Below the pieces are notes generated by a model, which saw nothing but the letters and a program-made list of their open reading frames with translations, was not told the origin of the DNA and did no database searches. From contig CP013099.1 in assembly GCA_001447805.1 (NCBI GenBank), forward strand, positions 2,303,181-2,367,180: a stretch of DNA of 64,000 nt, in the 5' to 3' direction. Shown here piece by piece: positions 1-9,143 of this stretch; the stretch's first letter is position 1; the number at the start of each line of letters is the position of its first letter. Source of the DNA: Candidatus Tenderia electrophaga. GTDB taxonomy: Bacteria; Pseudomonadota; Gammaproteobacteria; Tenderiales; Tenderiaceae. The position numbers were made by a program, and so were the translations under genes.

Positions 1-1
1 C

Positions 2-847
2 CTGAAGCTGTTCTGCGCCGGTGTCGGCGTGGAACACCCGGACATTACCAATGCCTCACGCCGCATCAAGTCATCCGAAGTAAAAATGTGTGAAAAGAAC
101 GGCGTCAAGGAAATCATCGAGGTCAAGATCGGCTATGACGGCATCGCCATCGCCAACTCCAAAGCGGCGCCCCAGCTGGACCTGCAGCTGAAGGACATTT
201 TCCTGGCCCTGGCCAAGGACGTGCCCAACCCCAACGGCAAGCAAGAGCTGGTCCCCAACCCCTATAAGACCTGGAAACAGGTCAATGCCAGCCTGCCCGA
301 TATCGAAATCGAAGTATTGGGTCCGCCCCCCACCTCCGGTACCCGCGACGCCTTTGCCGAGCTTGCTCTGGAAGGCGGCTGCAAAACATTCGACTGGATC
401 AAGGCCATCAAGAAAGAGGACAAGAGCCGTTACAAGAGCATCTGTCACACCGTGCGTGAAGACGGCGCCTATGTGGAAGCCGGCGAGAATGACAACCTGA
501 TCGTACAGAAACTGGAAAGCAACGCCGACGCCCTGGGCGTGTTCGGTTACAGTTTCCTGGATCAGAATCGTGACAAAGTGCAGGGCTCCGCCATCGATGG
601 CGTGCGACCGAAATTCGACAGCATCGCCGACGGCAGCTACCCCGTTTCACGTCCGCTCTACTTCTACGCCAAAAAGGCCCATGTCGGCGTGATTCCGGGC
701 ATGAAGGAATACCTGGCCGAATTCACCAGCAACAAGGCCTGGGGCGAAGAGGGCTACCTGGCCGACCGCGGCCTGGTGCCCATGCCCAAAGCCGAGCGCA
801 ATACGTTCGCCCAAGATGCCAAGCAGCTCGATACCCTCAAGATGTAA
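2..847 (+). CDS. pstS: Phosphate ABC transporter substrate-binding protein PstS (5' end outside window)
   Basis: Periplasmic phosphate-binding subunit of the Pst high-affinity importer, cut by the window edge. The frame is open from base 2, giving about 281 residues of a protein that is usually about 340, so the signal peptide is missing. The phosphate-binding type motif TSGTRDAF lies near 330-350, and the C-terminal half reads as a type-2 periplasmic binding fold. It is followed by pstC, pstA, pstB and phoU on the same strand. A strong stem-loop separates it from pstC, a common way to make more binding protein than membrane subunit. Family assignment is firm from the fold signature and context. 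The true start and any upstream Pho box lie outside the window. Confidence 0.93.
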   Translation: MKLFCAGVGVEHPDITNASRRIKSSEVKMCEKNGVKEIIEVKIGYDGIAIANSKAAPQLDLQLKDIFLALAKDVPNPNGKQELVPNPYKTWKQVNASLPDIEIEVLGPPPTSGTRDAFAELALEGGCKTFDWIKAIKKEDKSRYKSICHTVREDGAYVEAGENDNLIVQKLESNADALGVFGYSFLDQNRDKVQGSAIDGVRPKFDSIADGSYPVSRPLYFYAKKAHVGVIPGMKEYLAEFTSNKAWGEEGYLADRGLVPMPKAERNTFAQDAKQLDTLKM

Positions 848-864
848 CCAGGCAAATGCATAAG

Positions 865-901
865 GGGCGGCGACCCTGGCGTCGCCGCCCATTATATTTT
901 T
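865..901 (+). terminator. Stem-loop between pstS and pstC (attenuator or mRNA-stabilising hairpin)
   Basis: A perfect 10-bp stem, GGGCGGCGAC (865-874) with GTCGCCGCCC (881-890), closes a 6-base loop and is followed by the weak T-rich run ATTATATTTTT. It sits 18 bases after the pstS stop and ends just before the pstC ribosome site. The position suits partial termination or 3'-end protection of a pstS-only transcript. Activity is inferred. Confidence 0.6.
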
Positions 902-912
902 AGGTAACGCCT

Positions 913-2295
913 ATGTCCGTGCAAACCCTGCTGCTGCTATTACTCATACTGAGTTCGGCCGCCTACTATGTTGGCCGGCGCCGCGCCTTCAGTGTGAGCG
1001 ACGGCAAGATCAGCCAGCTTCATTCCCTGCCGAGTTATTACGGCCTGTATACCGCCCTCTGGTGCGGCATCCCGGCACTGCTGCTGCTGAGTGTCTGGTT
1101 TGCCTTTGAAACGACCATCATCACCCACCTGGTGGTGGCCCGTTTGCCCGCCGACCTGCAACAGCTGGACCCGGCGCGCCTCAACCTGATCGTCAATGAC
1201 ATCAAGAACACCGTCAACGGCAATATCGTTTCCTCTGACGCCGATCCCGCCATCCTGGCAGCGGCTGAACATTACCGTCGTCTACAGTCCATCAGCCACG
1301 GCCTGATCGCCCTACTGGCGCTGTCACTCGCGCTGGGCCTGGCCGCGCTCAAGCTGCGCGCCATCCACATCAAGCATCAGGCGCGCAATGCGGTGGAATC
1401 CATCATCAAAGTTTTCCTCATCGTCTGCTCCAGCATCGCCGTTCTCACCACCGTCGGCATCGTGTTGTCGGTACTGTTCGAATCGCTGCGTTTTTTTCAG
1501 ACCGTGCCGCTCACCGAATTCATGTTCGGGCTGGAGTGGAGCCCTCAGACCGCCATCCGCGCCGACCAGGTCGGTTCCAGCGGTGCCTTCGGCGCGGTCC
1601 CGCTGTTCGCCGGTACGCTGCTCATCTCGTTCATCGCTATGCTGGTGGCCGTGCCCATCGGTCTGATGTCGGCCATTTATTTGTCTGAATACGCCGGCCC
1701 CAAGCTCCGCGCCTCGGCCAAACCGCTGCTGGAAATCCTGGCCGGCGTGCCCACCGTGGTGTACGGCTTTTTCGCCGCCCTCACCGTCGCCCCGTTCATC
1801 CGCGATAGCGGCGGCCTGATCGGGCTGGATGTGGCCTCTGAGAGCGCCCTGGCGGCCGGACTGGTGATGGGCATTATGATCATCCCCTTCGTCTCTTCCC
1901 TGTCGGATGATGTCATTAACGCCGTGCCCCAATCACTGCGCGACGGCGCCTACAGCCTGGGGGCGACGCAATCCGAAACAGTGCGTAAGGTGATCTTTCC
2001 CGCCGCCCTGCCCGGCATCGTGGGCGGCGTGCTGTTGGCCGTGTCCCGCGCCATCGGCGAGACCATGATTGTGGTCATGGCCGCCGGCCTGGCGGCCAAC
2101 CTGACCGTCAACCCGCTGGAGGCGGTCACCACTGTGACGGTGCAGATCGTCACCCTGCTCACCGGCGATCAGGAATTCGACAGCGCCAAGACCCTGGCCG
2201 CCTTCGCCCTGGGGCTGATGCTGTTCCTCACCACCCTGGTGTTGAATGTGATCGCCCTGCACATCGTGCGCAAGTACCGGGAGCAATATGAGTAA
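913..2295 (+). CDS. pstC: Phosphate ABC transporter permease PstC
   Basis: Inner-membrane permease of the phosphate importer, 460 residues, longer than the roughly 320 of E. coli PstC. It has an N-terminal extension with membrane segments near residues 1-20, 50-75 and 130-150. The conserved permease core (about 235-455) carries the ABC coupling loop, which includes SLGATQSETVRK and ends at AIGETM. The start is supported by AGGTAA about 7 bases upstream. The stop overlaps the start of pstA by 8 bases, implying translational coupling. It pairs with PstA and is driven by PstB. Confidence 0.95.
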   Translation: MSVQTLLLLLLILSSAAYYVGRRRAFSVSDGKISQLHSLPSYYGLYTALWCGIPALLLLSVWFAFETTIITHLVVARLPADLQQLDPARLNLIVNDIKNTVNGNIVSSDADPAILAAAEHYRRLQSISHGLIALLALSLALGLAALKLRAIHIKHQARNAVESIIKVFLIVCSSIAVLTTVGIVLSVLFESLRFFQTVPLTEFMFGLEWSPQTAIRADQVGSSGAFGAVPLFAGTLLISFIAMLVAVPIGLMSAIYLSEYAGPKLRASAKPLLEILAGVPTVVYGFFAALTVAPFIRDSGGLIGLDVASESALAAGLVMGIMIIPFVSSLSDDVINAVPQSLRDGAYSLGATQSETVRKVIFPAALPGIVGGVLLAVSRAIGETMIVVMAAGLAANLTVNPLEAVTTVTVQIVTLLTGDQEFDSAKTLAAFALGLMLFLTTLVLNVIALHIVRKYREQYE

Positions 2296-3601
2296 TCCAA
2301 GCCCCTCCGCCGACTCGCCGACGCCGCCGCGCTGCATCGACGTGGTGCACAAGCACCTGGGCAAGCGCTACCGCGCGGAACGCCGCTTTCGCCGCCTGGG
2401 CATCAGCGCCATTGTCATCGGTATGTGTTTTCTGGTCATCCTGTTCACCAGCATCGTCAGCAGGGGCTATACCGCCTTTGTGCAGACTTATGTCGAGTTG
2501 GATGTCCACTTCGATCCGGACTATATCGCCGCCCCCGGCACGACTGATTATGCGACCCTGTCGGCGGCCGACTACGGCGGCCTGGTCAAGGCCACCCTGC
2601 GCGACATGTTCCCGGCCGTCACGGGGCGCCAGGACAAGCGCAATCTGTATAGCCTGGTCAGTGCCGGCGCCGGCTATCAGTTGCGCGAAATGATATTGGC
2701 CAATCCCGATCTGATCGGCACGACCCAGTCCCTGTGGGTTCCGGCCGACTCCGAGATGGATATGCTGATCAAGGGTCACGTCGACCGCGACCTGCCCGAG
2801 AGCGAGCGGCGTCTGACAGACACGCAGCTCGCCTGGATCGATCAACTGCAACAGCAACAGCGTATCGAACTGCGCTTCAACACCACCTTCTTCAGCGCCG
2901 GCGATTCACGTGACCCGGAACTGGCCGGCATTTGGGGCGCCGCCATGGGTTCCATCCTGACCCTCATCGTCACCCTGGCCCTGTCCTTTCCCATCGGCGT
3001 GGCGGCGGCCATCTACCTGGAGGAGTTTGCACCGCGCAATCGCCTCACCGACCTCATCGAGGTCAACATCAACAACCTGGCGGCGGTGCCCTCCATCGTC
3101 TTCGGCCTGCTCGGGCTGGCGGTATTCATCAACTTCTTCGGCCTGCCGCGCTCGGCACCGTTGGTGGGCGGCCTGGTGCTGACCCTGATGACCCTGCCCA
3201 CCATCATCATCGCCAGCCGTGCGGCGCTGAAATCGGTGCCGCCGTCCATCCGCGAGGCGGCCCTGGGCATCGGCGCCTCGCCCATGCAGACGGTCTGGTT
3301 CCACGTGCTGCCGCTGGCCCTGCCGGGCATGCTCACCGGCACCATCATCGGCATGGCCCAGGCCCTGGGCGAAACGGCGCCGCTGCTGATGATCGGCATG
3401 GTGGCCTTCATCGTCGATATCCCCAGCGGCGTCTTCGACCCGGCCACAGCGCTGCCGGTGCAGATCTACCTGTGGGCCGACAGCCCGGAGCGCGGCTTCG
3501 TCGAGCGCACCGCCGCCGCCATCATGGTGCTGCTCGGTTTTCTGATCACCATGAACGCCCTGGCGGTGATCCTGCGCAAACGTTTCGAACGGCGCTGGTA
3601 A
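2288..3601 (+). CDS. pstA: Phosphate ABC transporter permease PstA
   Basis: Second permease of the first Pst system, 437 residues. One membrane segment lies near 40-62, then a roughly 150-residue non-membrane insert, then the permease core from about 217 to 432. The core has the coupling loop [13 protein letters not shown] and the family signature [12 protein letters not shown]. The gene overlaps pstC by 8 bases and is followed 25 bases later by pstB. Like its PstC partner it is longer than the enteric protein (about 296), with the extra length in a polar segment between the first membrane helix and the core. Role and family are firm; the function of the insert is unknown. Confidence 0.95.
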   Translation: MSNPSPSADSPTPPRCIDVVHKHLGKRYRAERRFRRLGISAIVIGMCFLVILFTSIVSRGYTAFVQTYVELDVHFDPDYIAAPGTTDYATLSAADYGGLVKATLRDMFPAVTGRQDKRNLYSLVSAGAGYQLREMILANPDLIGTTQSLWVPADSEMDMLIKGHVDRDLPESERRLTDTQLAWIDQLQQQQRIELRFNTTFFSAGDSRDPELAGIWGAAMGSILTLIVTLALSFPIGVAAAIYLEEFAPRNRLTDLIEVNINNLAAVPSIVFGLLGLAVFINFFGLPRSAPLVGGLVLTLMTLPTIIIASRAALKSVPPSIREAALGIGASPMQTVWFHVLPLALPGMLTGTIIGMAQALGETAPLLMIGMVAFIVDIPSGVFDPATALPVQIYLWADSPERGFVERTAAAIMVLLGFLITMNALAVILRKRFERRW

Positions 3602-3626
3602 TCGCCGACAACGCCAAGGAGGCGCT

Positions 3627-4517
3627 ATGCAAACGGTAATCAATGAAGAGGTAACAATGACTGAGGCATTCCACGGCAAGATGTCCCCCGCGCGACCGAA
3701 ACCCGCCCGGAAAAAGGTCGAGCGGGAAGCGCGCGGCACCGTCGGCACCACCACGGTGGACAATCCCCGCATCACCTGTCGCAACGTCAACGTCTACTAC
3801 GGTGACAAACACGCCATCAATGATGTCAGCCTGGACATAGCGCACAACGAGATCCTGGCCATGATCGGCCCGTCGGGTTGTGGCAAGTCGACCTTTCTGC
3901 GCTGCCTCAACCGCATGAACGACACCGTCCCCGGCGCCCGTGTGAGCGGCGATATCCAACTCGACGGCATGAACATCTATGACAAAGGGGTCGATGTGGT
4001 CCCCATCCGCGCCCAGATCGGCATGGTGTTTCAGAAGCCCAACCCCTTCCCCAAATCCATCTGGGAAAACATCGCCTTCGGCCCCAGAATCCACGGCGTC
4101 TCCAACAACAAGGAAGAACTGCACCAGATCGTTGAGACCAGCCTGAAAAAGACCGGGCTTTGGGACGAAGTCAAAGATCGCCTGGACCAACCCGGGACCG
4201 GCCTTTCCGGCGGTCAACAGCAGCGCCTCTGCATCGCCCGCACCATCGCCGTCAACCCAGAGGTGATTCTGATGGACGAGCCCTGCTCCGCCCTGGACCC
4301 CATCGCCACGGCCAAGATCGAAGAGCTGATGGACGAACTGCGCCATCAATACACCATCTGCATCGTCACCCACTCCATGCAACAGGCGGCGCGCGTGTCA
4401 CAACGGGTGGCGTATTTTCATCTCGGCGACCTGATCGAGGTCAGCGACACTGAAACCCTGTTCACCAATCCGCGCCACCAATTGACGGAAGACTACATTA
4501 CCGGCCGCTTCGGTTAA
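3627..4517 (+). CDS. pstB: Phosphate ABC transporter ATP-binding protein PstB
   Basis: Cytoplasmic ATPase that powers phosphate import, 296 residues. Walker [10 protein letters not shown] is at about 81-89, the signature LSGGQQQR near 193, Walker B VILMDEP near 213, and the switch histidine in VTHSM. Compared with the usual length of about 260 it has a basic, proline-rich N-terminal extension of about 40 residues. The chosen ATG has a strong AAGGAGG site; an in-frame ATG at 3657 with its own GAAGAGG site is an alternative and would remove 10 residues. It is the fourth gene of the operon and precedes phoU by 31 bases. Confidence 0.96.
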   Translation: MQTVINEEVTMTEAFHGKMSPARPKPARKKVEREARGTVGTTTVDNPRITCRNVNVYYGDKHAINDVSLDIAHNEILAMIGPSGCGKSTFLRCLNRMNDTVPGARVSGDIQLDGMNIYDKGVDVVPIRAQIGMVFQKPNPFPKSIWENIAFGPRIHGVSNNKEELHQIVETSLKKTGLWDEVKDRLDQPGTGLSGGQQQRLCIARTIAVNPEVILMDEPCSALDPIATAKIEELMDELRHQYTICIVTHSMQQAARVSQRVAYFHLGDLIEVSDTETLFTNPRHQLTEDYITGRFG

Positions 4518-4548
4518 TCAGCGCAGCCGCACAGCAAAGGAACGAGTC

Positions 4549-5268
4549 ATGTCATATCTGCTTGAGGGTCATACGGTAAAACGTTACGACGGCAATCTGA
4601 ATCAGCTGCATATGCAAATCATCCAGATGGCGGGGCTGGCGCTGGACCAAACCCGGCTGGCGCTCAGGGCCCTCAAGGATGAAGACCTGGGTGCCGCCCG
4701 TCGCGTCAACGAGCGCGAAAAAGAGATGGACAACGACGAACTCAAGATTGATGAAATGATCGTCAATCTGATCGCCACCCGTTCGCCCGTGGCGCTGGAC
4801 CTGCGCGTCATCATGGCCTTTTCCAAATCCGTCATCGACCTGGAACGCATCGGCGATCTCGCCTCGCGGATCGCCGCGATTTCACTCAACATCTATGACA
4901 ACGAAAACAACGATCCCAGCAGCCAACTGATGCGCGATGTCTTCGTCATGGGCAGGCGTGCCACCGAGCTGCTGGAAAACGCCGTCGAGGTGCTCGACAG
5001 CCTCGACCAGACCAAGGCGCAGCAACTGCTGTGCGAACGCGACGAATTGGACGAGGACTTTCGCTCGGCGCTGCGCCGTCTGACCACCTTTGTGATGGAG
5101 GATTCACGCAACGTGGGACACGCCATCAATATCGTGCTGATACTCAAATCCTTCGAGCGCATCGGCGAACACAGCCGCAACCTGGTGGAACAGGCCCTCT
5201 ACATCACCAATGGCACCGATGTCAGACACCAGGACATCTCGGCGCTGTGCGCCACCGATAATGAGTAA
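4549..5268 (+). CDS. phoU: Phosphate signalling/transport accessory protein PhoU
   Basis: PhoU links the Pst transporter to the PhoR/PhoB two-component system and prevents phosphate over-accumulation; it is cytoplasmic and membrane-associated. The 239-residue protein matches the normal family length, with two tandem three-helix PhoU repeats. Acidic metal-binding motifs such as SVIDLERIGDLASRIA near residue 85 and ILKSFERIGEHSRNL near 200 are visible. It is the last gene of the first pst operon, and a stem-loop terminator follows about 70 bases later. A second, divergent phoU lies at 13,958. Confidence 0.95.
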   Translation: MSYLLEGHTVKRYDGNLNQLHMQIIQMAGLALDQTRLALRALKDEDLGAARRVNEREKEMDNDELKIDEMIVNLIATRSPVALDLRVIMAFSKSVIDLERIGDLASRIAAISLNIYDNENNDPSSQLMRDVFVMGRRATELLENAVEVLDSLDQTKAQQLLCERDELDEDFRSALRRLTTFVMEDSRNVGHAINIVLILKSFERIGEHSRNLVEQALYITNGTDVRHQDISALCATDNE

Positions 5269-5338
5269 GCAACCACGACCCGACTCGTATACCCCTAAAG
5301 GATAAACCGAGGCTACGGACCGCAGGTTTGTCATCTTC

Positions 5339-5364
5339 AAGCCCCACCACAGGGGCTTTTTCTA
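5339..5364 (+). terminator. Rho-independent terminator of the first pst operon
   Basis: The stem AAGCCCC (5339-5345) pairs with GGGGCTT (5352-5358) around a 6-base loop and runs directly into TTTTTCTATTTC. It lies 70 bases after phoU and before the promoter region of the next gene. Geometry and T-tract are classical. Confidence 0.85.
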
Positions 5365-5437
5365 TTTCATTCAATTGCCCTGCATACTACTCTTGTGACA
5401 AGGTAGAAAAAATTCGCCTGGCAAGGGAGCAAACAGA

Positions 5438-5821
5438 ATGAATTTCGAAAAGGTTGTGTTCGGTTTTTTTATCGTGCTGGCCCTGACGCTGAACTTCGGC
5501 TTTTTCATCGGGGATATCGATAATCCCGACCACCACAACGTCTACGAGCTGTTCGCCGCTTTAGTGATCAGCCTCATCGCCACCGTGCTCAAATTCGGCG
5601 AGCGCACCCAGATCGGCGCGGTGCTGCTGGCCACCAGCCTGGTGGCCGACCTGCAGCTCATCGCCGCCGCCATCGTCTGGGGCGGCGCGCTCTACGTTAC
5701 CGAGGTCGGTCTTACGCCCCATGTCATGAGCTCCATCGTCTCGCTGTCCGGCGGCGCCCTGCTGGCCAATGTCACCTCGGTGGTGCTGCTGATTATCGAA
5801 ACCGTCACCATGCGGCGCTGA
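5438..5821 (+). CDS. Small four-helix membrane protein linked to a potassium channel
   Basis: A 127-residue integral membrane protein with about four hydrophobic helices (near 5-25, 38-58, 65-90, 98-122) and very short loops. I cannot assign a biochemical function; it resembles small uncharacterised families (DUF6394-like, from memory) that sit beside TrkA-type channels. It starts at an ATG behind AAGGGAGC. It is followed 13 bases later by the RCK potassium channel gene, so the two are probably co-transcribed, and a role as an accessory of that channel is plausible inference. Confidence 0.75.
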   Translation: MNFEKVVFGFFIVLALTLNFGFFIGDIDNPDHHNVYELFAALVISLIATVLKFGERTQIGAVLLATSLVADLQLIAAAIVWGGALYVTEVGLTPHVMSSIVSLSGGALLANVTSVVLLIIETVTMRR

Positions 5822-5834
5822 TGTTGAGGCTCAG

Positions 5835-7553
5835 ATGCTGATCAGACCGCGACACTCCAATTACAAGGTGGTCTCGTTAGTGCTGCGGCGCATGCGCGCG
5901 CCGTTGATCGTCTTGATCAGCGCCTATGCCGTCTCGGTGCTCGGCTTTGTGTTGATCCCCGGCGTGGATGACCGGGGCGATCCCTGGCACATGAGTTTCT
6001 TCCACGCCTTTTATTTCGTCAGCTATATGGCCACCACCATCGGCTTCGGTGAAATCCCCTACCCCTTCACCAATGCCCAGCGCATGTGGACCACCTTCAG
6101 CGTCTATCTCACCGTCATCGCCTGGCTATACGCCATCGGCAAGATCCTGGCCCTGGCCCAGGACCCGGCGCTGCAGCGCGCCATCACCGAGAACCGTTTT
6201 GTGCGTAATGTGCGCCAGATCCGCGATCCGTTCTACCTGATCTGCGGCTATGGCGACACCGGCACCCTGATCACCAAGGCGCTGACCCAGCGCGGCCTGC
6301 GCGCCGTGGTCATCGACATCAAACAGGACCGCATCAACGAACTGTTGCTGACCGAGCTGGATGTCTACGTGCCCGGCCTGTGCGCCGATGCCGGCGATCC
6401 CAACACCTTGCGCAACGCCGGGCTTAAATCGCCCTTTTGCGTCGGCATCCTGGCCCTGACCAACGGCGACCACACCAATCTGGAAATCGCCATCAGCGGC
6501 AAGCTGCTCAACTCCTCACTGCGCGTGATCTGCCGCGCCGAAACCGAGGCCACCCAGGCCAATATGGCCTCTTTCGGCACCGACTATGTCATCAATCCCT
6601 TCGAGGCCTTCGCCGAGGAGATGGCCACGGCCCTGCATTCGCCCGAACTGCACAGGGTGTTCGACTGGCTGACCCAGTTGCCGCGCACGCCGCTGACGCG
6701 CCACACGCCGCCCCCGGCGGGCCATTGGATCCTGTGCGGCTACGGCCGCTTCGGCCGCTCCATGGACAAACATTTGAAACGTCAGGGCGTATCCACCACC
6801 ATCGTCGAGGCCGACCCCGTCAGCACCCAATGCGAGGGCGCCTGCATCGTCGGCAAGGGCACCGAGGCCGTCACCCTGCTGGCGGCGGATGTGAAACACG
6901 CCGCCGGCATCGTCGCCGGCACCAATGATGACGCCGACAATCTCTCCATCCTCATGACCGCCAAGGAACTGAACCCGGAACTGTATACCGTGGCGCGGCA
7001 GAACAAACGCGGCAACGACCTCGTCTTCGCCGCCATCAAGAGCAACCACGTCATGCAATACAGCGAGGTGGTCACCCTCAAGGTGCTGGCGCTGGTCACC
7101 ACACCGCTGCTGTACGAATTTTTGCGCCTACTCAAACAACAGGGCAACGATCTGGCGCGTGAGGTCATACCGCGGATCGAGCAGGTCTGCGATCAGATCG
7201 TGCCGGATATCTGGACCCTGCACATCAATTACAAGTCGGCCCTGGCGGTGACCCATGCCATCGAGAACGGCCGTAGCGTTCAACTGGGCCATCTCACCAG
7301 CGACCCGCGCGCGCGCGAGCGCCAACTGCGTTGTTTGCCGCTGTTGATCCGACGCGGCGAGGAATCGATCCTGCTGCCCGAGGTCAATGAGCCGTTGCAA
7401 AGCGGCGATCAGATCCTGCTGTGCGGCCGCTACGGCATCAGCGAACTTATGCGCTGGACGCTGCAGAACCACAACACCCTGCGCTATATCGAATCCGGCG
7501 AGACCCGTCCCGACGGTTATATTTGGCGCTGGTTTGCGCGGCAACGCTCCTAA
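5835..7553 (+). CDS. Potassium channel family protein with two RCK (TrkA-N) domains
   Basis: Inner-membrane ion channel subunit, 572 residues. The N-terminal pore region (about 20-120) has two membrane helices around a pore loop, [10 protein letters not shown], a variant of the TVGYGD potassium filter. Two nucleotide-binding RCK domains follow: the first begins at [16 protein letters not shown] (about 135) and the second at [13 protein letters not shown] (about 300). A C-terminal TrkA-C-like segment ends near [18 protein letters not shown]. The double RCK on one chain resembles GsuK-type channels. The altered filter (GFGE) makes strict potassium selectivity uncertain. Its stop overlaps the start of endonuclease V (TAATG). 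Confidence 0.88.
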   Translation: MLIRPRHSNYKVVSLVLRRMRAPLIVLISAYAVSVLGFVLIPGVDDRGDPWHMSFFHAFYFVSYMATTIGFGEIPYPFTNAQRMWTTFSVYLTVIAWLYAIGKILALAQDPALQRAITENRFVRNVRQIRDPFYLICGYGDTGTLITKALTQRGLRAVVIDIKQDRINELLLTELDVYVPGLCADAGDPNTLRNAGLKSPFCVGILALTNGDHTNLEIAISGKLLNSSLRVICRAETEATQANMASFGTDYVINPFEAFAEEMATALHSPELHRVFDWLTQLPRTPLTRHTPPPAGHWILCGYGRFGRSMDKHLKRQGVSTTIVEADPVSTQCEGACIVGKGTEAVTLLAADVKHAAGIVAGTNDDADNLSILMTAKELNPELYTVARQNKRGNDLVFAAIKSNHVMQYSEVVTLKVLALVTTPLLYEFLRLLKQQGNDLAREVIPRIEQVCDQIVPDIWTLHINYKSALAVTHAIENGRSVQLGHLTSDPRARERQLRCLPLLIRRGEESILLPEVNEPLQSGDQILLCGRYGISELMRWTLQNHNTLRYIESGETRPDGYIWRWFARQRS

Positions 7554-8221
7554 TGCGCTATCGGGCGTCGCATCGCTGGGATCTCAGCCCGCGCGAGGCG
7601 GTCGAATTGCAGCGCGAATTGGCGGCACAGGTGATCCGCACGGATGACTTCGGCACGGTCAGGCGTGTGGCGGGGGTGGATGTGGGCTTTGAGGATGGCG
7701 GCCGCGTTACCCGCGCCGCGGCGGCGGTGCTCAGCTATCCCCAATTGCAGCCCTTGGAACAGGCCGTTGCCCGGCGGCCGACCGAGTTCCCCTACATCCC
7801 CGGCCTGCTGTCGTTTCGCGAGATCCCGGCCGTGCTGGACGCCTTGAATCAACTCAAGCAGACACCCGATCTGCTGCTCTGCGATGGCCAGGGCCTGGCC
7901 CACCCGCGCCGTCTGGGCATTGCCTCCCACCTGGGTGTGATCACCCACCTGCCCAGCATCGGGGTGGGCAAGACGCGGCTGACCGGCCGCCATGGAACGG
8001 TCCCGCAACAGAAAGGAGGGTGGACGCCGTTAACCGATGGCGACCAAATCATCGGCGCGGTATTACGCACCCGGGAAGGCGTCAAACCGCTTTATATTTC
8101 CCTCGGCCATCGTATCGGCCTGGAAAGCGCCATCGACTTCGTGATGGGCTGTGTGACGCGCTACAAGCTACCCGAGACCACGCGCCAGGCCCACCGGCTG
8201 GCCTCAGGTCCACCAGTTTGA
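7553..8221 (+). CDS. nfi: Endonuclease V (deoxyinosine 3' endonuclease)
   Basis: DNA repair nuclease that nicks one base 3' of deoxyinosine, 222 residues, the normal family size. Visible family motifs are VAGVDVGF (metal-binding Asp, near 34), [12 protein letters not shown] (catalytic Glu) and [20 protein letters not shown] (second Asp), then [10 protein letters not shown]. The ATG at 7553 overlaps the stop of the channel gene by one base (TAATG) and matches the usual N-terminus, so longer upstream reading is not used. The 3' end overlaps the convergent SH3 gene by 18 bases. Confidence 0.93.
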   Translation: MRYRASHRWDLSPREAVELQRELAAQVIRTDDFGTVRRVAGVDVGFEDGGRVTRAAAAVLSYPQLQPLEQAVARRPTEFPYIPGLLSFREIPAVLDALNQLKQTPDLLLCDGQGLAHPRRLGIASHLGVITHLPSIGVGKTRLTGRHGTVPQQKGGWTPLTDGDQIIGAVLRTREGVKPLYISLGHRIGLESAIDFVMGCVTRYKLPETTRQAHRLASGPPV

Positions 8222-8887
8222 GGACCCCCGGCGTCGCAGCCGCGGTACCACCAGCCCCAGGATGATCCCCACCACCAGCACCCCGGCGCCGGCCATGAAC
8301 CATTTCTGCACACTACTATTACGCAGCCTCGTGTTGTCGCTGGCCAGGCGCGTATTCTCGGCCCGCAGCTGAGCCAGGGCCACGCGAAGGCGTTGGTTTT
8401 CACTTTCCAATTCCATAGGACGGGCGGCGACATCCTTGAGCGTTTCGTTCTCGGCCAATACGGCTTCGTGCTTGCCCTTGAGCGCCTGCAACTCCTGCGT
8501 CAGGGCGCTGCGGCGCTGTTTCAAATCTTGATTGGCGGCCGCTAGGGTCCTGTTCTCCGCCGCCAGGCGTTCGGCCTTGCTTTGCGCCTCATCCAGCAAT
8601 AACTCCGCGGTCGGGGTGTCGGTGAGGTACCAGCTTCTCACCCAGCCTTCGGTGCCGTCCGCAGTGCGGACACGCGCGAACTCGCTGTCCTCGCTCTCCT
8701 CCAGCAGTTCCAAACGCGTGCCCGAAGGCAATGATTCCAGGATCCGGAACTGGTCCCCTTGACCGCTGCGGAGCGTGATGATGAGATGATCGCTGACGTA
8801 GCGGGTGTTATCGGCGGCAAGCACCCCCAAGGATGCGCACAAGGCCAGGGCCGCCACAATTTTTCTATTTGCGTACACCGGTTTCAT
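8204..8887 (-). CDS. SH3-domain membrane protein of the TIGR04211/YgiM type
   Basis: Exported, membrane-anchored protein of unknown biochemical role, 227 residues. An N-terminal signal segment ending near ASLGVLA is followed by a bacterial SH3 domain (about 25-90, containing [16 protein letters not shown]). A long coiled coil comes next (about 100-190, rich in Leu, Glu and Gln), then one C-terminal membrane helix near 200-220 and a basic tail. This order matches E. coli YgiM. I start at the ATG 8887 with GGAGG just upstream; a TTG nine bases earlier is possible. Its end overlaps nfi by 18 bases tail to tail. Confidence 0.85.
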   Translation of the reverse strand: MKPVYANRKIVAALALCASLGVLAADNTRYVSDHLIITLRSGQGDQFRILESLPSGTRLELLEESEDSEFARVRTADGTEGWVRSWYLTDTPTAELLLDEAQSKAERLAAENRTLAAANQDLKQRRSALTQELQALKGKHEAVLAENETLKDVAARPMELESENQRLRVALAQLRAENTRLASDNTRLRNSSVQKWFMAGAGVLVVGIILGLVVPRLRRRGSSNWWT

Positions 8888-9143
8888 GGCCTCCAAAAAC
8901 CGACTCGGTTACAGCGCCTAAGGCGCCCATTCGGCTTGAATATGCAGTTGTAAAAAACTCATTATAGCCACATAGCCACACCTTGTATAAAATCGCCACG
9001 ACCCGCGAGACATAAAGACGGCAATGTGCTTTCTCTTGAACAATCATATAATTACAATAATTTCCTCTCTTTAAATACGGTTGTAATAAATTTGTCATAA
9101 ATGCAAAGTATGATGCGCAGCACATCCAAGGACAGCGAATTCC
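8888..9143 (+). other. Divergent intergenic region carrying the promoter of the second pst operon
   Basis: This 256-base, locally AT-rich gap lies between the SH3 gene (leftward) and the second pstC (rightward). Apart from the Pho box and -10 element listed separately I see no gene in it. Confidence 0.7.
9081..9114 (+). promoter_or_regulatory. Pho box (PhoB operator) and -10 element for the second pst operon
   Basis: Two direct repeats, TTGTAAT (9081-9087) and TTGTCAT (9092-9098), are each followed by AAAT, giving the exact 11-base period of a PhoB binding site (consensus CTGTCAT). A TATGAT -10 hexamer lies at 9109-9114, ten bases after the second half-site, the standard PhoB-promoter spacing. 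No separate -35 is needed. Sequence geometry is direct; PhoB control is inferred. Confidence 0.85.

Noticed and set aside
3546-4382. A 278-codon reverse frame across pstB, and similar long reverse frames across the pst permeases
   Set aside because: They are complementary-strand shadows of strongly conserved genes and have no motifs or ribosome sites.
7421-7552. A longer N-terminus for endonuclease V
   Set aside because: The added residues overlap the channel gene, are not part of the family, and the TAATG junction at 7551-7555 gives the normal start.
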